64,000 nt of DNA from Pseudomonas siliginis (GCF_019145195.1 NZ_JAHSTW010000001.1:1-64000); one strand, 5' to 3'; shown: positions 53,724-63,549, counted from the stretch's first letter. Program-made: numbers and translations. Notes: a model not told the origin generated them from the letters alone.

Positions 53724-54398
53724 CTAAGTATGCGAAATCAACAAGTCACTGATGATGCAGATCGAGCCATCCTCCGGCGGCGTGGCGTCGGTGTAGTCGA
53801 TCTGGTTGTAGACCCCGCCGTGGAAATTGAACACCTGCGAATTCCACGTTGAGTCGAGCTGCAAATCACCTGATGTGCCGACAACGCCGTTGTAGTCGAC
53901 GGTGACTCGAGCCACGCCGGCAGAGTTGGCGCGAATGGTGATCTTAAACTTCGCCCCCAACGGTACACCCTTGAGCACCGTGGTGTTGACCGGGGTGGGC
54001 TGGTTGAAGCTCTGGCGGAAGCCCATGGTGATGTTGCCTTTCTGCCAGAACACTTTGATGACCGGGCCGTCGTCGTTTTTCACATGCATCTGCGAGATAA
54101 CGACTTTCTGCGCAGAGTTGACCTTGGTCACGGTCATTTCCTGATAGTTGAGGTGGTCAGCGGCGCTGCCCAGCGACCAATAGAAGGATTCTTTCCATTC
54201 GCAGCGGGTGCGGTGAGTGCTCTTGCTTGAGGCGCCTTTGGTTGGCGCGGACAGTTGCAGCGAACCGTCCGGTAGCACTGTGACGATGCTGGGGAACTGC
54301 GCAATGGCTTCGGCGCCGTTGAGCTCCAGTGCGACCGGATTGGTAGCCGAGACGGGAACCGGAGTGGAGAGGGTGAGATTGCTGATGTTTACGGCCAT
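53724..54398 (-). CDS. Polysaccharide lyase family 7 (alginate lyase) protein
   Basis: 224 residues forming one PL7 beta-jelly-roll. HRTRCEWKESFYW (about 62-74) corresponds to the first conserved R-x-E-x-R region in a variant form, VVISQMHVKNDDGP (about 98-111) to the Q-I-H motif, and FNFHGGVYNQIDYTD (about 188-202) to the Y-F-K-x-G-x-Y-x-Q catalytic strand. Family enzymes cleave alginate by beta-elimination. There is no signal peptide, so it is either cytoplasmic or exported by an unusual route. It stands alone, 27 bp after an MFS gene on the same strand. Confidence 0.8.
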   Translation of the reverse strand: MAVNISNLTLSTPVPVSATNPVALELNGAEAIAQFPSIVTVLPDGSLQLSAPTKGASSKSTHRTRCEWKESFYWSLGSAADHLNYQEMTVTKVNSAQKVVISQMHVKNDDGPVIKVFWQKGNITMGFRQSFNQPTPVNTTVLKGVPLGAKFKITIRANSAGVARVTVDYNGVVGTSGDLQLDSTWNSQVFNFHGGVYNQIDYTDATPPEDGSICIISDLLISHT

Positions 54399-54425
54399 GG
54401 TTTGTACTCCTGACGATAAAAATCA

Positions 54426-55610
54426 TTAGCGACCCAAGCCTTCGGTGGATTGGCACATCTGTCTGCGCGGACTTTCACCATCTCTTGGGCACAGCACCAT
54501 GGCGGCGCAAGCGGCCGCCGCGAAAATACACAGGGCAACGATTACGCCGGCAGCCTCCAGCACCGCGCCGAAAACCGGCGTGCCAGCGGTCTGACCGAGC
54601 GCCAGAAGCAGAAAAGGAATGCCCAGTCCCAGGTCCGGGCGGTCCGGCAAAAAACGGATGCCTTGCAGCAGATAAACGCCTGAAGAAACGATGTAGGCCG
54701 CGCCAAACAGGCACATCGCGACGAGGCCCGATCCGGCGGAAACTGATGCGGCAGAAAGGCCCAATGTCCCGAGGGCGATCCCGGCAAGCGCCAGATGCTG
54801 CATGCGTGCGACACCGAAGCGGCCAGTGAGCACGCCCGTCATGCAGCCGCTGATCCCCGCCGCGCCCAACACTATCCACGCCCATGCAATCGACCGATCG
54901 GAGAACCCAGCCTCGCTGCGCAGGATATCGGCACCGAATGTCCAGATCGCCGTGCTCGCCAGGCCCATCAGGAAAGCACTGGCGCACAAAGGCAGCACGC
55001 CGGGTCGACGCAGCATTGCCAGCGAGAAGTTCTGCACGACGTCACGCTCGACCCGGCGCGGTACCGCAAACCAGAGCCAGATCGTGACGCCGATGCCGAT
55101 CAAGGCAAACAGGGCATACAGCTGGCGCCATTGCCCGGCCGCCAATATCGCCGCCAAACCGGAAAAAACGATGCCCGCTGCCGTCCCGGCATTGATAAAG
55201 CCATTGGCGCGCGGGCGATCCGCATCATCAAGACGCGCTGCCACCGCACTGGCCAATGGCGGCGAAGTCAGACCCGTGCTCAATCCCGCCAGCGCCACAC
55301 CGCAACCCAACGTCAGCCCCGACGAAGCGACAACCACCAGTCCCATGCCCAGCGTCGCAGCGGCGCCGGCCATCACCGTCAACCCACGCGGACTGACTTT
55401 GCCGTTGCAGGCAAACGTCGCAACGATGCCCACACAGTAAGCCGCAAACGCACCGCCACCGATCCAGCCGGCAGCGGTCACGCTGAGCGTCAGATCCTGA
55501 CGAATCTGCGGCAGCAGCAGTCCATAGGCGAAGCGCGCCAGGCCATAGGACAAGGCGGTCAGCGCGAACGCTGCCGCGACAAGATTGAGGCTGCGCCGGT
55601 CAAGACTCAC
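54426..55610 (-). CDS. MFS transporter, YbfB/YjiJ-type
   Basis: 394 residues, 12 transmembrane segments. LTALSYGLARFAYGLLLPQI (TM1, with R-F-x-Y-G-L-L-L-P) is the YbfB/YjiJ family signature. LASTAIWTFGADILRSEAGF and GISGCMTGVLTGRFG mark the second half. Substrate unknown. Its promoter region faces the debris field at 55.7-56.75 kb. Confidence 0.85.
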   Translation of the reverse strand: MSLDRRSLNLVAAAFALTALSYGLARFAYGLLLPQIRQDLTLSVTAAGWIGGGAFAAYCVGIVATFACNGKVSPRGLTVMAGAAATLGMGLVVVASSGLTLGCGVALAGLSTGLTSPPLASAVAARLDDADRPRANGFINAGTAAGIVFSGLAAILAAGQWRQLYALFALIGIGVTIWLWFAVPRRVERDVVQNFSLAMLRRPGVLPLCASAFLMGLASTAIWTFGADILRSEAGFSDRSIAWAWIVLGAAGISGCMTGVLTGRFGVARMQHLALAGIALGTLGLSAASVSAGSGLVAMCLFGAAYIVSSGVYLLQGIRFLPDRPDLGLGIPFLLLALGQTAGTPVFGAVLEAAGVIVALCIFAAAACAAMVLCPRDGESPRRQMCQSTEGLGR

Positions 55611-55889
55611 GGGGAAATCGGATCGCTGGCAGGAAAGGTTGTCTCGACCGCATGCTCCGGCCTGGACCAGATGCGATCGGAGTTGGAGGGTTCATTAGCC
55701 ATGAGTGTCCTCAAGCATGTCTGTTGCTGGAGTGGTTACCGATTCTGATAACGGACTTGCACCTGGGTTTGATGAATTTCCAACACAGCCGATGGATGGT
55801 AGAGCAAAGGGCGAGGGCAGCTCTCGGTTGGCTGGGCGCACGTCAACCTTTGCGAGCAGGATCGAGGGGTTTTTGCAGGTATCGAGGGG

Positions 55890-55989
55890 CAGGGGATGGC
55901 GCTTGGAGGGAGGCAAGATCGTGCAGAACGGCACGCCGGAAGAATTGCGCGTGGGTCAGGGAGTTTTCCGCACGCGGTGGCGGATGTAA
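55890..55989 (+). pseudogene. C-terminal fragment of an ABC exporter ATPase
   Basis: Plus-strand frame ending at 55989 reads WRLEGGKIVQNGTPEELRVG then QGVFRTRWRM-stop. L-E-x-G-K-I-V-x-x-G-T-P-E-E-L is the invariant closing motif after the D-loop and H-loop of ABC exporter ATPases. Nothing of Walker A or B precedes it, so only the last 31 residues survive. The rest of the 55611-56036 gap shows no gene. Confidence 0.5.
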
Positions 55990-56036
55990 GCGAGGGTACA
56001 AAACCGTTGAACACAGCACTACTGCGCTCCAAGTGC

Positions 56037-56613
56037 TGCCGGAACTCAGGTGTTGATCATTCTGCGGTCTGGCCCAGACATGCGCGTTCATGATGTAGCG
56101 ACGATCGAATGCTTCATTGCGGGTCTTGCCGCCGATTTCGAAGATATCGATCTCCGTGGCATTGTCAGGCAGCCCGGTCCACGCAAGCCAGAAAGCACTG
56201 GAACAGGCGGAATTCATCGGTTTCGCCCGCGCTTCGTAATAGCCGTACATGCCCCGTTCGTTGGTGCGCACCATCGGCGAGCTGTAGTCCTTGTAGCCCA
56301 GGGCGACGTGTTTTTCCGGCAAGGTCTGCTTGCGGAAGGTGATGTTCAGATTGCCGTTGCCGACCTTGGCGTTCTCCGGCAAAAACAGCGCTGGTTTGCG
56401 TCCGAGGGAATCGGTGCCGGTGGCGTTGTTGACGTGCCAGCGTTCGGCATCGAGCGCGCTGCCGTTGAATTCGTCGGACAGGCGCGTATCCAGCTTCCAG
56501 CCGCCGGCGTTGGCCTGATCCGACAGCGGCAGATCGGGCGTAACGTGCGTCGGAGTCGGCCCTAACGGGCCAACGCGGGTCCCGGCATCGGCCTGTTGCG
56601 CAATGGCGACCGC
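56037..56613 (-). pseudogene. Broken glycoside hydrolase family 16 gene
   Basis: Minus-strand frame: WKLDTRLSDEFNGSALDAER, ENAKVGNGNLNITF, SPMVRTNERGMYGYYEARAK, and the GH16 catalytic strand ATEIDIFEIGGKTRN (E-I-D-I-x-E nucleophile and acid/base) with RRYIMNAHVW. This is a clear beta-glucan/galactan hydrolase core. It lacks a start (an in-frame stop lies at 56614) and the second half of the domain is replaced by unrelated sequence after about 56037. Both ends being lost, it is inactive. Confidence 0.75.
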
Positions 56614-56617
56614 TCAT

Positions 56618-56752
56618 TTCTGGGGCGATGTATTGAAGACTTGGGCCGACGTGTCGGCGCTGGCACGCTGCATCGACTTCAGCCCGCAGGTGCCGATCGA
56701 GCAGGGCGTGCAAGCGTTCGTGCAGTGGTATCGCGAGTTCTATCAGGTCTGA
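56618..56752 (+). pseudogene. C-terminal fragment of a UDP-sugar (uronate) epimerase
   Basis: Plus-strand frame reads GDVLKTWADVSALARCIDFS, then VPIEQGVQAFVQWYREFYQV-stop. G-D-V-x-x-T-W-A-D-x-x-x-L and the terminal F-V-x-W-Y-R-x-F-Y are the C-terminal marks of NAD-dependent UDP-glucuronate 4-epimerase-type enzymes. Only the last 40-odd residues remain. Confidence 0.7.
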
Positions 56753-56753
56753 T

Positions 56754-56963
56754 TCAGTGCAGGGTGACGGCCCTGCGACTTTCACCGATGCGGATCCGGT
56801 CGAGGGCGCGGTTCAACGCATCCAGTGCATCGAGCAGCGCCTTGGCCTCGGCCTCACGCCCGTCGCCCCACAGGCGTTCGGCCATTTTGTTCAAGGCCAG
56901 AATGGCGCGTTCGATGTCGGCTGCACTGGCGGTGTTCTCAGGGGCTGATGGTTTTTTCGGCAT
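56754..56963 (-). CDS. Small hypothetical protein, 69 residues
   Basis: MPKKPSAPENTASAADIERA with GAGGAA upstream. It is one long helical hairpin (ALNKMAERLWGDGREAEAKA, LLDALDALNRALDRIRIGE). Likely real by composition; convergent with the epimerase fragment, whose stop lies one base before. Function unknown. Confidence 0.6.
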   Translation of the reverse strand: MPKKPSAPENTASAADIERAILALNKMAERLWGDGREAEAKALLDALDALNRALDRIRIGESRRAVTLH

Positions 56964-57057
56964 TCACGGTTCCTCGGCGGTCGGCAAATCACCATACCGC
57001 CAAGGCGCCGAGCAATACAGCCAGAAGTGTCCCCAATCAGCAGCGAATGCTGTCTGA

Positions 57058-57984
57058 TCAGCGATTAGCCTCAATCAACGCCGCCTCGATAAACCGCACC
57101 GAACTCTCCAGCGCCTGCTGCCCCTCGGCCAGCATGCCCGCGTAGAAATGCCAGGCGTGAAACATGCCGGGCCACACTTCAAGATTGACCCGGACGCGGT
57201 TGTCCGCCAGGTGATTGGCCAGACGCATGGCGTCACTGAGCATCAGTTCGTTTTCGCCGATCTGCACCAGAATCGGTGGCAGTCCGGTGACGTCGGCGAA
57301 CACCGGCGACGCCAGCGGATGGTTGGCCAAGGTGTCGCCGAGAAAGGCTCGCGCGAGGATATCCAGCACGGGCTTGGAGTTCAGCGGGTCAAGGCCTTCA
57401 CGATTGCTCATGGAGGCGCCGGTGTGTTCGAGGTTGGCCCAAGGCGAGATGGACGAACCCACTGCGGGCAAGGGCAAGCCTTTGGATTTTGCCGCGACCA
57501 TCACGCTGACCACCATCGCGCCACCCGCCGACTCGCCTGCGAAGGCAATCTTGCTGGCGGCGATGTTCTGCTCAAGCAACCACTCATAGGCGCGCAAAGT
57601 GTCATCGATGGGGGCGGGGAACTGATGCTCGGGTGCGAGGCGGTAATCCGGCATGTACACCCGCGCGCCGAGCATTTTTGCGTAGTTGCCGCCGATGCCG
57701 TGGTAGCCGTCAGGTCGACCGACGATGTAGGCACCGCCGTGGATGTACATCAGCACCGCGTCGGTCTTGAGTTCATCCGGAGTCACCAGCGTAGCGGGCA
57801 CGCCGCCCATGTCGACTGCTTCAAACCTCACGCCAGCCGGTGTTTGATTCTGCCCTAACATTTTTGCGTAGGCATCGCGGATGTCGCTCATCTTAGTGGT
57901 GGTATCGATACCCTTCAGCACGGGCACCAGATCGCTGAGGCTGTTGGCCCAGGTTTTTACAGCTGCTTTTACTTCAATGTTCAT
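57058..57984 (-). CDS. HSL-family alpha/beta hydrolase (esterase)
   Basis: 308 residues. The HSL oxyanion motif is MYIHGGAYIVGRPDG (about 86-100), the nucleophile elbow is FAGESAGGAMV (Ser about 155), the acid is in VFADVTGLPPILVQIGENEL, and His lies in VWPGMFHAWHFYAG (about 275-288). Hydrolyses short acyl esters. Start at MNIEVKAAVK. Divergent from a LysR regulator with 118 bp between starts, the classic arrangement for regulation by that LysR. Confidence 0.85.
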   Translation of the reverse strand: MNIEVKAAVKTWANSLSDLVPVLKGIDTTTKMSDIRDAYAKMLGQNQTPAGVRFEAVDMGGVPATLVTPDELKTDAVLMYIHGGAYIVGRPDGYHGIGGNYAKMLGARVYMPDYRLAPEHQFPAPIDDTLRAYEWLLEQNIAASKIAFAGESAGGAMVVSVMVAAKSKGLPLPAVGSSISPWANLEHTGASMSNREGLDPLNSKPVLDILARAFLGDTLANHPLASPVFADVTGLPPILVQIGENELMLSDAMRLANHLADNRVRVNLEVWPGMFHAWHFYAGMLAEGQQALESSVRFIEAALIEANR

Positions 57985-58102
57985 ATGACCTCGATCAGAC
58001 GTTAGTGATGGCTTAACTAATCGAGATGGTATGCTCATGATTGGGGAATGGGGTTCCCCATAACCGGTGCCAAGCCGCCTGAATGCCAAACCCGGAGGCC
58101 AC

Positions 58103-59008
58103 ATGGAACTGCATAACCTGAACGACATCGCCGCCTTCGTCGCCTCGGTGGATACCGGAAGTTTTACGGCGGCTGCCAGGCAACTCGGGCTGACCCGCTC
58201 GGCCGTTGGTAAATCGATCGTGCGGCTTGAATCGCGTTTGCAGGTCCGCCTGCTCAACCGCACCACCCGCAGCCTGAGCCTGACCGACGATGGTCGGGTG
58301 CTGTATGAGCGATGTGTGGGCATCCTGCAGGATCTGGACGAGGTCGAAGATGCCTTGGCGTTCCGCCGTTCGACGCCCAGCGGCCGCTTGCGCATGAGCC
58401 TGCCGGTAGCACTGGGCCGGCTGCACGTTGTGCAGCACATCGAGCGCTGCTTGAGAGACTGGCCGTCGCTCGCCATCGACGCGACGTTTTCCGATCGGCT
58501 GGTCGACCTGATCGACGAGGGTTTCGATCTGGCGATTCGCATCGGTCCGCCCAAGGAAGACTCCGGACTACTCACGCGCACGGTGGCTTACCAGCAAATG
58601 ATCACCTGTGCCTCGCCCGATTATCTGAAAGAACATCCGGCACCGCAGACACCCGAAGATCTGGCCGGGCATGCGTGCCTGCACTTCGTCAGCGGCGGCC
58701 GATTGCTGGCGTGGAATTTTCGCGTCAATGGTCAGCCTGTGCCGGTCATTCACGCCGGGCGGCTGCAGATGGACAGCGCTGAAGCCTTGCATCAGGCGAC
58801 TGCCGCCGGCCTCGGTATCGCGACGTTGCCATCCTATGTAGTCAACGATGACTTGCGCAGTGGCAAGCTCGTGCAGTTGCTCGCAGAGTACGCTGAGGCT
58901 GCCGAGCCGATCCGGGTGATTTACCCGAGCAAGCGACACCTGTCGCCGAAGATTCGGCTGTTTATCGACAGGCTGGTGGAAGCGTGGTCACCGGCGCCTT
59001 GGGAGTGA
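58103..59008 (+). CDS. LysR-family regulator, divergent to the esterase
   Basis: 301 residues. HTH from MELHNLNDIAAFVASVDTGS with LTRSAVGKSIVRLESRLQVR, linker and effector domain from about 90 (GRLRMSLPVALGRLHVVQHI). The group resembles DsdC/AaeR-like LysRs of the LysR_substrate type. GGAGG sits 5 bases before the ATG. Probable regulator of the divergent hydrolase. Confidence 0.9.
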   Translation: MELHNLNDIAAFVASVDTGSFTAAARQLGLTRSAVGKSIVRLESRLQVRLLNRTTRSLSLTDDGRVLYERCVGILQDLDEVEDALAFRRSTPSGRLRMSLPVALGRLHVVQHIERCLRDWPSLAIDATFSDRLVDLIDEGFDLAIRIGPPKEDSGLLTRTVAYQQMITCASPDYLKEHPAPQTPEDLAGHACLHFVSGGRLLAWNFRVNGQPVPVIHAGRLQMDSAEALHQATAAGLGIATLPSYVVNDDLRSGKLVQLLAEYAEAAEPIRVIYPSKRHLSPKIRLFIDRLVEAWSPAPWE

Positions 59009-59079
59009 TTGCCTGGTCATTGCAGCTGTTTTGCAAACTCCGATGTTATTGATGACGGCAATGTCCAAACTGTGCGCAT

Positions 59080-59104
59080 TAAAAAGCCCTGAATCATCAG
59101 GGCT
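59080..59104 (-). terminator. Terminator of the fimbrial operon
   Basis: AGCCCTGA-ATCA-TCAGGGCT with the T-run on the minus strand (AAAAA on plus), 45 bp after the usher stop. Confidence 0.75.
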
Positions 59105-59148
59105 GAGTTCTGGCTGAGGGGGCGTAGGGTGACAAGCTCGCGGTCGGT

Positions 59149-61719
59149 CTACTTCGCGCTCGAAGAGCAAGCCAACCGATATTGCTCGTAGTTCAAACCT
59201 TCGACCTTTTCCGGCAGCTTGTATGGCACGGGGCAGCTTTTGCCTTGCCACTTGATGGTGATGACACCGTGATCTTTGGTCACCAGCGCCAGGGCCTTGC
59301 CCGTCGGATCTGACAATGCCAGTTGTTTGCCGTCGCTATCCAACAGCACCGCGCCGAATGGAATCGGCTGGCCGTTGGCATCGTACAGTTCAAACTGGAC
59401 GCGTCTGCCGTTGCTGCCTTCGAAGCGTGCAAGAACTATCGAACCTCGTCTTGGCACCAGTTGCTGGGTGGCATTGTCCAGCTCGATCTCACCGCCCAGG
59501 TTACGCGTGTCCAGCGTTACCCAGTTCACGCGGTACGGTTGCGCGTTAGGCAGAACCGCATAGCCGTTCAGGCCGGTTTTCACACCCGAATAGCTGCTGA
59601 CTTCGACGCCCGACATGCCGGGCACTTCCACCAGACCGAACGTTTCACCGACGGTCTGGCCCATATTGATGCCGCCGGCATGAGCCACGATCGATCCGGC
59701 CGCACTCAGGTTCTGCGACTCATAGCCGCTGCCTCGGTTGTAGCCAAAGCCCAGATCGCCCATCGACGTACGGGTACTCAAACTGAGCGAGCCAGAGCGC
59801 TCGCCCTGGACGCTGCGCCCGGTCTGCACGGAATAGTAGGTGTCGCTGTCCTCGGTCAGATAACCATTGATCCCGGCTTGCGTGCTGGTACCGGCGTTCT
59901 GATGGTTACTGGAAACGTAGGCACGCGGTGCGCGTGGTGTCGATCCGAGCGGGAACGATATTGAAACGCTTAATTGCGTATCGTTGCTGGTGTCACCGCG
60001 TGCGCCGAATTCCTGGGTTTTGCTCAGGCTGATGTTGTAGTTCAGGTCGCGCCAATTGTTGTTGTAGCCGGCGGAAAAGCTGCGCGAGCCACCGCGATCC
60101 CAATAGCGCTGGTCACTGGCATTCAAATAAAGCGAGCCGAACTGGCGCGCTTCGCCAAGGGTCTGGTTGACCGTGAGATCTGTACGGGTTTTGGCATTGC
60201 CCGCGCGCCGCGTAGCGCCAGCGCTGGTGTCCTGCACATGGTCGGTCAGCGTGCGGTAACCCTCGGTCGAATAACGATAGGCGGCGAGAGTGAAGCTGGT
60301 ATCGGTACCGGTGAAGGTCTTTGCATAGAGCGCGCGGACACTGCTGCCCTGGGTAGTTTTGCCGAATGCCTTGCTGGACGATTGCGTAACGTCCAGGGAC
60401 ATCGCGCCAATCGAGGTGTTCTTCGCCGCACCGATGGACAGCGCCTTGAAGCCGTTGCTCGCCTGAATGCCGGCAATGCCCGTCAGATTGCTGGTCAAGC
60501 CGTAGGCGAAAGTGCCCCCAAGGAAAGCCGGTTTGTCATAGCCCTCGCTGTTGTTGTTGAACTTGCCGCTCGACAGGCTGTACTTCAGTTGCCCCTCACG
60601 CACCATCGTCGGCAGGGCGGAGAACGCCTGCCGGGTTACCTTGCGCCGACCATCCGCTTCGACAATGGTGATCTCCAGGTCACCGTTGGAGCCCGATGGG
60701 TAGATATCACTGATCTCGAACGGACCCGGCGGTACATTGGTGGTGTAGAGAATGTAGTTGTCCTGGCGGACCTCGATCTTCGCATTGGTTTCCGCCACGC
60801 CACGAATGATCGGTGCATAACCGCGCTCACTGTCCGCACGCATGCCTTCATCAGAAGCGATCTTGACGCCTTGGTAGCGCACGCTGTCGAACAGATCCGA
60901 GTCGGAAAAGATTTCACCCGCGCTCAGTTGCCCCTTGATCGCCGTGAGGTCGCGCTGGATGAACGTGCGGTTGCTGACAAAACGGTTGGGCCGGCCGGTG
61001 GAGCTGCTCAGGTTGGATTCGTTGCGCAGACGCCAGGCACCAAAGTTGATGCCGTTGCGCAGCCCCAGGTTATTGGAGATTTGCGTGGTGTAATCGGTTT
61101 TGCTGCGGGTGCTGCTCAGCTGGTAGTTGATGAAACCGGCGGCCACACCTTGGTCCCAAAGCTCTGGATCTACATAGCCGCGCATGCCACGCGCCATGGC
61201 GACCTGCGGCACACTGATATTGAGGCGCAGGCGGTTGGCATCGAAATTGAGACTCGCTTGCTCGATCATTGCAGGCAGGTCGTAGTGATCGGCAGGGTGC
61301 TGCTCGTCAACAAGACCCTGCTCACGCAGTTTGCGCATGTCCACACCCAGCTGCTGCAACAGTTCCAGGGTGATGCGTGGCTCGACTTTGCCGTTGACCG
61401 GGTTGGCCGCGAAATCGATATCGCGACGCCCGACCAGCGTGCCGTTGCTGAACACGTCGACACGGTATTGGCCTGGCAAGACGCTGTTGGCATTCAGCAA
61501 CGGTTGCAGATCGACCGCCGATGAACCTTCAAGGAACAGCGTATTGAAAGATTCACTCGCCACTGCGGCCGGGGCTTCGGCGCCCACGGCGAATCCGCAA
61601 ATGGCCATGTTGATAGCAAAGCACAATGGATGCAGGCAGCCCAACGCCGCTTTGTTTTTCTGGCGCGCAACATGATGCTTAACACAACTTTCAGATGTGT
61701 GGTGTTGGGAGGAAAACAT
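59149..61719 (-). CDS. Outer-membrane usher protein (chaperone-usher fimbriae)
   Basis: 856 residues. Long signal region (to about 50), N-domain (VDVFSNGTLVGRRDIDF), a 24-strand barrel interrupted by a plug (YSSGSNGDLE-type YPSGSNGDLEITIVEADGR, about 355), and C-terminal domains with GFVPFGA-like GQPIPFGAVLLDSDG and CPVPYKL. It assembles fimbrial subunits at the outer membrane. The 86-bp gap to the chaperone and common strand indicate an operon: subunit, chaperone, usher. No adhesin gene follows. Confidence 0.95.
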   Translation of the reverse strand: MFSSQHHTSESCVKHHVARQKNKAALGCLHPLCFAINMAICGFAVGAEAPAAVASESFNTLFLEGSSAVDLQPLLNANSVLPGQYRVDVFSNGTLVGRRDIDFAANPVNGKVEPRITLELLQQLGVDMRKLREQGLVDEQHPADHYDLPAMIEQASLNFDANRLRLNISVPQVAMARGMRGYVDPELWDQGVAAGFINYQLSSTRSKTDYTTQISNNLGLRNGINFGAWRLRNESNLSSSTGRPNRFVSNRTFIQRDLTAIKGQLSAGEIFSDSDLFDSVRYQGVKIASDEGMRADSERGYAPIIRGVAETNAKIEVRQDNYILYTTNVPPGPFEISDIYPSGSNGDLEITIVEADGRRKVTRQAFSALPTMVREGQLKYSLSSGKFNNNSEGYDKPAFLGGTFAYGLTSNLTGIAGIQASNGFKALSIGAAKNTSIGAMSLDVTQSSSKAFGKTTQGSSVRALYAKTFTGTDTSFTLAAYRYSTEGYRTLTDHVQDTSAGATRRAGNAKTRTDLTVNQTLGEARQFGSLYLNASDQRYWDRGGSRSFSAGYNNNWRDLNYNISLSKTQEFGARGDTSNDTQLSVSISFPLGSTPRAPRAYVSSNHQNAGTSTQAGINGYLTEDSDTYYSVQTGRSVQGERSGSLSLSTRTSMGDLGFGYNRGSGYESQNLSAAGSIVAHAGGINMGQTVGETFGLVEVPGMSGVEVSSYSGVKTGLNGYAVLPNAQPYRVNWVTLDTRNLGGEIELDNATQQLVPRRGSIVLARFEGSNGRRVQFELYDANGQPIPFGAVLLDSDGKQLALSDPTGKALALVTKDHGVITIKWQGKSCPVPYKLPEKVEGLNYEQYRLACSSSAK

Positions 61720-61805
61720 GCAATTTGCCTTATCAGTCCGTGTTGCTTCAACCGGAGTCCGGAACTTGTGAATAGCTTGTAAGTTGGCAGGGTGGGGCGG
61801 GGGAT

Positions 61806-62555
61806 TTACTGGGCGGAGGCATCTTTCACGCGCTCGGCATGGCTTTCGGCAACGCTTAGTGGTGCATCGAATCGTTGTTGTGCGCCGTAATCGTTAATTG
61901 CTGAAAAACTCAAATGCGAAGTACCAGCTGGCAGATCTTTCAGATTGAATGAGCGAACTTCCCCTGGAACGATCATTGTCGAATCAATTACCAATTCCGC
62001 TTTTTTCCCTGCAACGACTTTCAGATCCGCCAGCGACACGTGGTAGTTGCTTTGGTTTTTTACTTTCAGCACCGACTTGCCAGCCTGAGTGACCAATTGC
62101 CATGCAAGTTGCTCCGGTGCCTTTGCGGCATCACCGGTGAGTCCGTCCGGGCGGAAGAAGACCTTGATACGCTGACGTACCGCCAATTGCAGCGTGTTGA
62201 CATCGGCAGCACTGGCCTGGGGGATTTCCTGCACGTTCAGCCATACCACCGACTCCTTGTCCGCAGGCATGCCGCGGCCTTCATAAAGAATCCTCAGTAA
62301 TTGCTGTTGATTGGGCTCAAGTTTGGCCAGTGGTGGAGTAACTGCGAAAGGCGGTGCGCTGCCAGCCGTGTCGCCGGCATCCAGCCACGATTGCGCCAGA
62401 ATGGTTTGTCCGCCGTTGCGCACGGTGACATTCGCCTCTTTGTGCGCACCATCGAAGATAATCCGGGTGGAGCTCAAGGAGATGCTGGCGAATGCCGAGT
62501 GCGTCATCAACACCCCGGCAAGCCCCAGGCAAAGCGGAAAGTAGCGACTTAACAT
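61806..62555 (-). CDS. Periplasmic fimbrial chaperone
   Basis: 249 residues with signal peptide (MLSRYFPLCLGLAGVLMTHS) and two Ig-like domains. SISLSSTRIIFDGAHKEANV (strand with the subunit-zipper Arg), LNVQEIPQASAADVNTLQLA and RIKVFFRPDGL (conserved I-K-x-F-x-R-P) are PapD-family marks. It caps subunits by donor-strand complementation before handing them to the usher. ATG chosen over GTG three codons upstream. Confidence 0.95.
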   Translation of the reverse strand: MLSRYFPLCLGLAGVLMTHSAFASISLSSTRIIFDGAHKEANVTVRNGGQTILAQSWLDAGDTAGSAPPFAVTPPLAKLEPNQQQLLRILYEGRGMPADKESVVWLNVQEIPQASAADVNTLQLAVRQRIKVFFRPDGLTGDAAKAPEQLAWQLVTQAGKSVLKVKNQSNYHVSLADLKVVAGKKAELVIDSTMIVPGEVRSFNLKDLPAGTSHLSFSAINDYGAQQRFDAPLSVAESHAERVKDASAQ

Positions 62556-62623
62556 AGATTTCACCGATTAATCTGGTCGGGAAGGACGAGGCACAGCGGC
62601 CCCGTCCAGGTATTGCGGGCTGC

Positions 62624-63229
62624 TTATTCGTATTCGAGAACGAACGGCAGAGTGGCGTTACCGGTACCGGCAGTAGCGGTGGTCTTGTCGCCGGTGGTGA
62701 CGTAAGCGGCTGCGAACGACAGGGTGCCGTCACCGCCTGTGGTTGCGTCGCCAGTCAGGTTGGTCTGCACTTTGGCAGTGGCTTCGGAGCTCAGGTCGAT
62801 CAACTGGCCATTGCTGTCCAGCAGTGCGATACCAACGCCTTTGGCCGCGTCTGCACCCTGTAGCTTGAGAACTTTCTTGCCATCAACCAGGCCCGAACCG
62901 CCGTTTACGGTTGGTTTGAACAGCATCGAAACCTTGGTGCCAGCGTTGCAGTTCACTTTCAGGTTGAAATCGTTGGCGGCCACACGACCGGCGCCCGGAG
63001 CGGAGTCGGTGCCCATGTCTTTGATCGACACGCTGCCCATGTCCACGGCAATCATCTTGTCGTTACCCAAGGCGCCATCTACCGAGCAAGCGTCGTTATT
63101 GATAACGCCGGTGAAGCTGATTTGACCGCTGCCGCCCTTGACAGCTTTGGCCGCTTCTTCTTCAGCCACTGCGCCAGTGGAGGCAGCCAGTACGGAAAGA
63201 GTGAGTACTGCGAAAGCGAACTTTTTCAT
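62624..63229 (-). CDS. Fimbrial major subunit
   Basis: 201 residues. Signal peptide KKFAFAVLTLSVLAASTGAVA; mature start EEEAAKA. GQISFTGVINNDACSVDG carries the first subunit Cys with the usual donor strand, a second Cys is in NLKVNCNAGTK, and the C-terminal TLPFVLEYE ends in the family Tyr-Glu pattern. Highly expressed-gene-like codon use. It leads the operon; the 320-bp upstream region, shared with the divergent response regulator, should hold the regulated promoter. Confidence 0.9.
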   Translation of the reverse strand: MKKFAFAVLTLSVLAASTGAVAEEEAAKAVKGGSGQISFTGVINNDACSVDGALGNDKMIAVDMGSVSIKDMGTDSAPGAGRVAANDFNLKVNCNAGTKVSMLFKPTVNGGSGLVDGKKVLKLQGADAAKGVGIALLDSNGQLIDLSSEATAKVQTNLTGDATTGGDGTLSFAAAYVTTGDKTTATAGTGNATLPFVLEYE

Positions 63230-63549
63230 GTTTATATCCGAAGTTATTGTGAAGTGCTGCATTGAAATGCCAGGCCATATTAGGTGTGCGGTGGTGGCGG
63301 GTCTTTGGGATTTGTCTTAAAGCGATAAAGGTGCGAGCCAGTCAGTAATATGGCAGTGGCGTATTCATATTTGCGGTAATGGTGCAGCGAACCAAATGAG
63401 ACAATTCTCAAAGTCGTGCGGTCTTTGTCTGGCTAGTATTCACGGATGCAGAAATTCTCAGTCAACGCAAAGTTTGTGAGCGGGCGTCCTGCTTGAAAGA
63501 TTATTCAAACTTTCGCTATTAACGACTGATAGAAAGAGGTTCCAGGTTT

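Noticed and set aside
59974..61524. 516-codon open frame on the plus strand
   Set aside because: Antisense to the usher gene, with no ribosome site and no recognisable motif.
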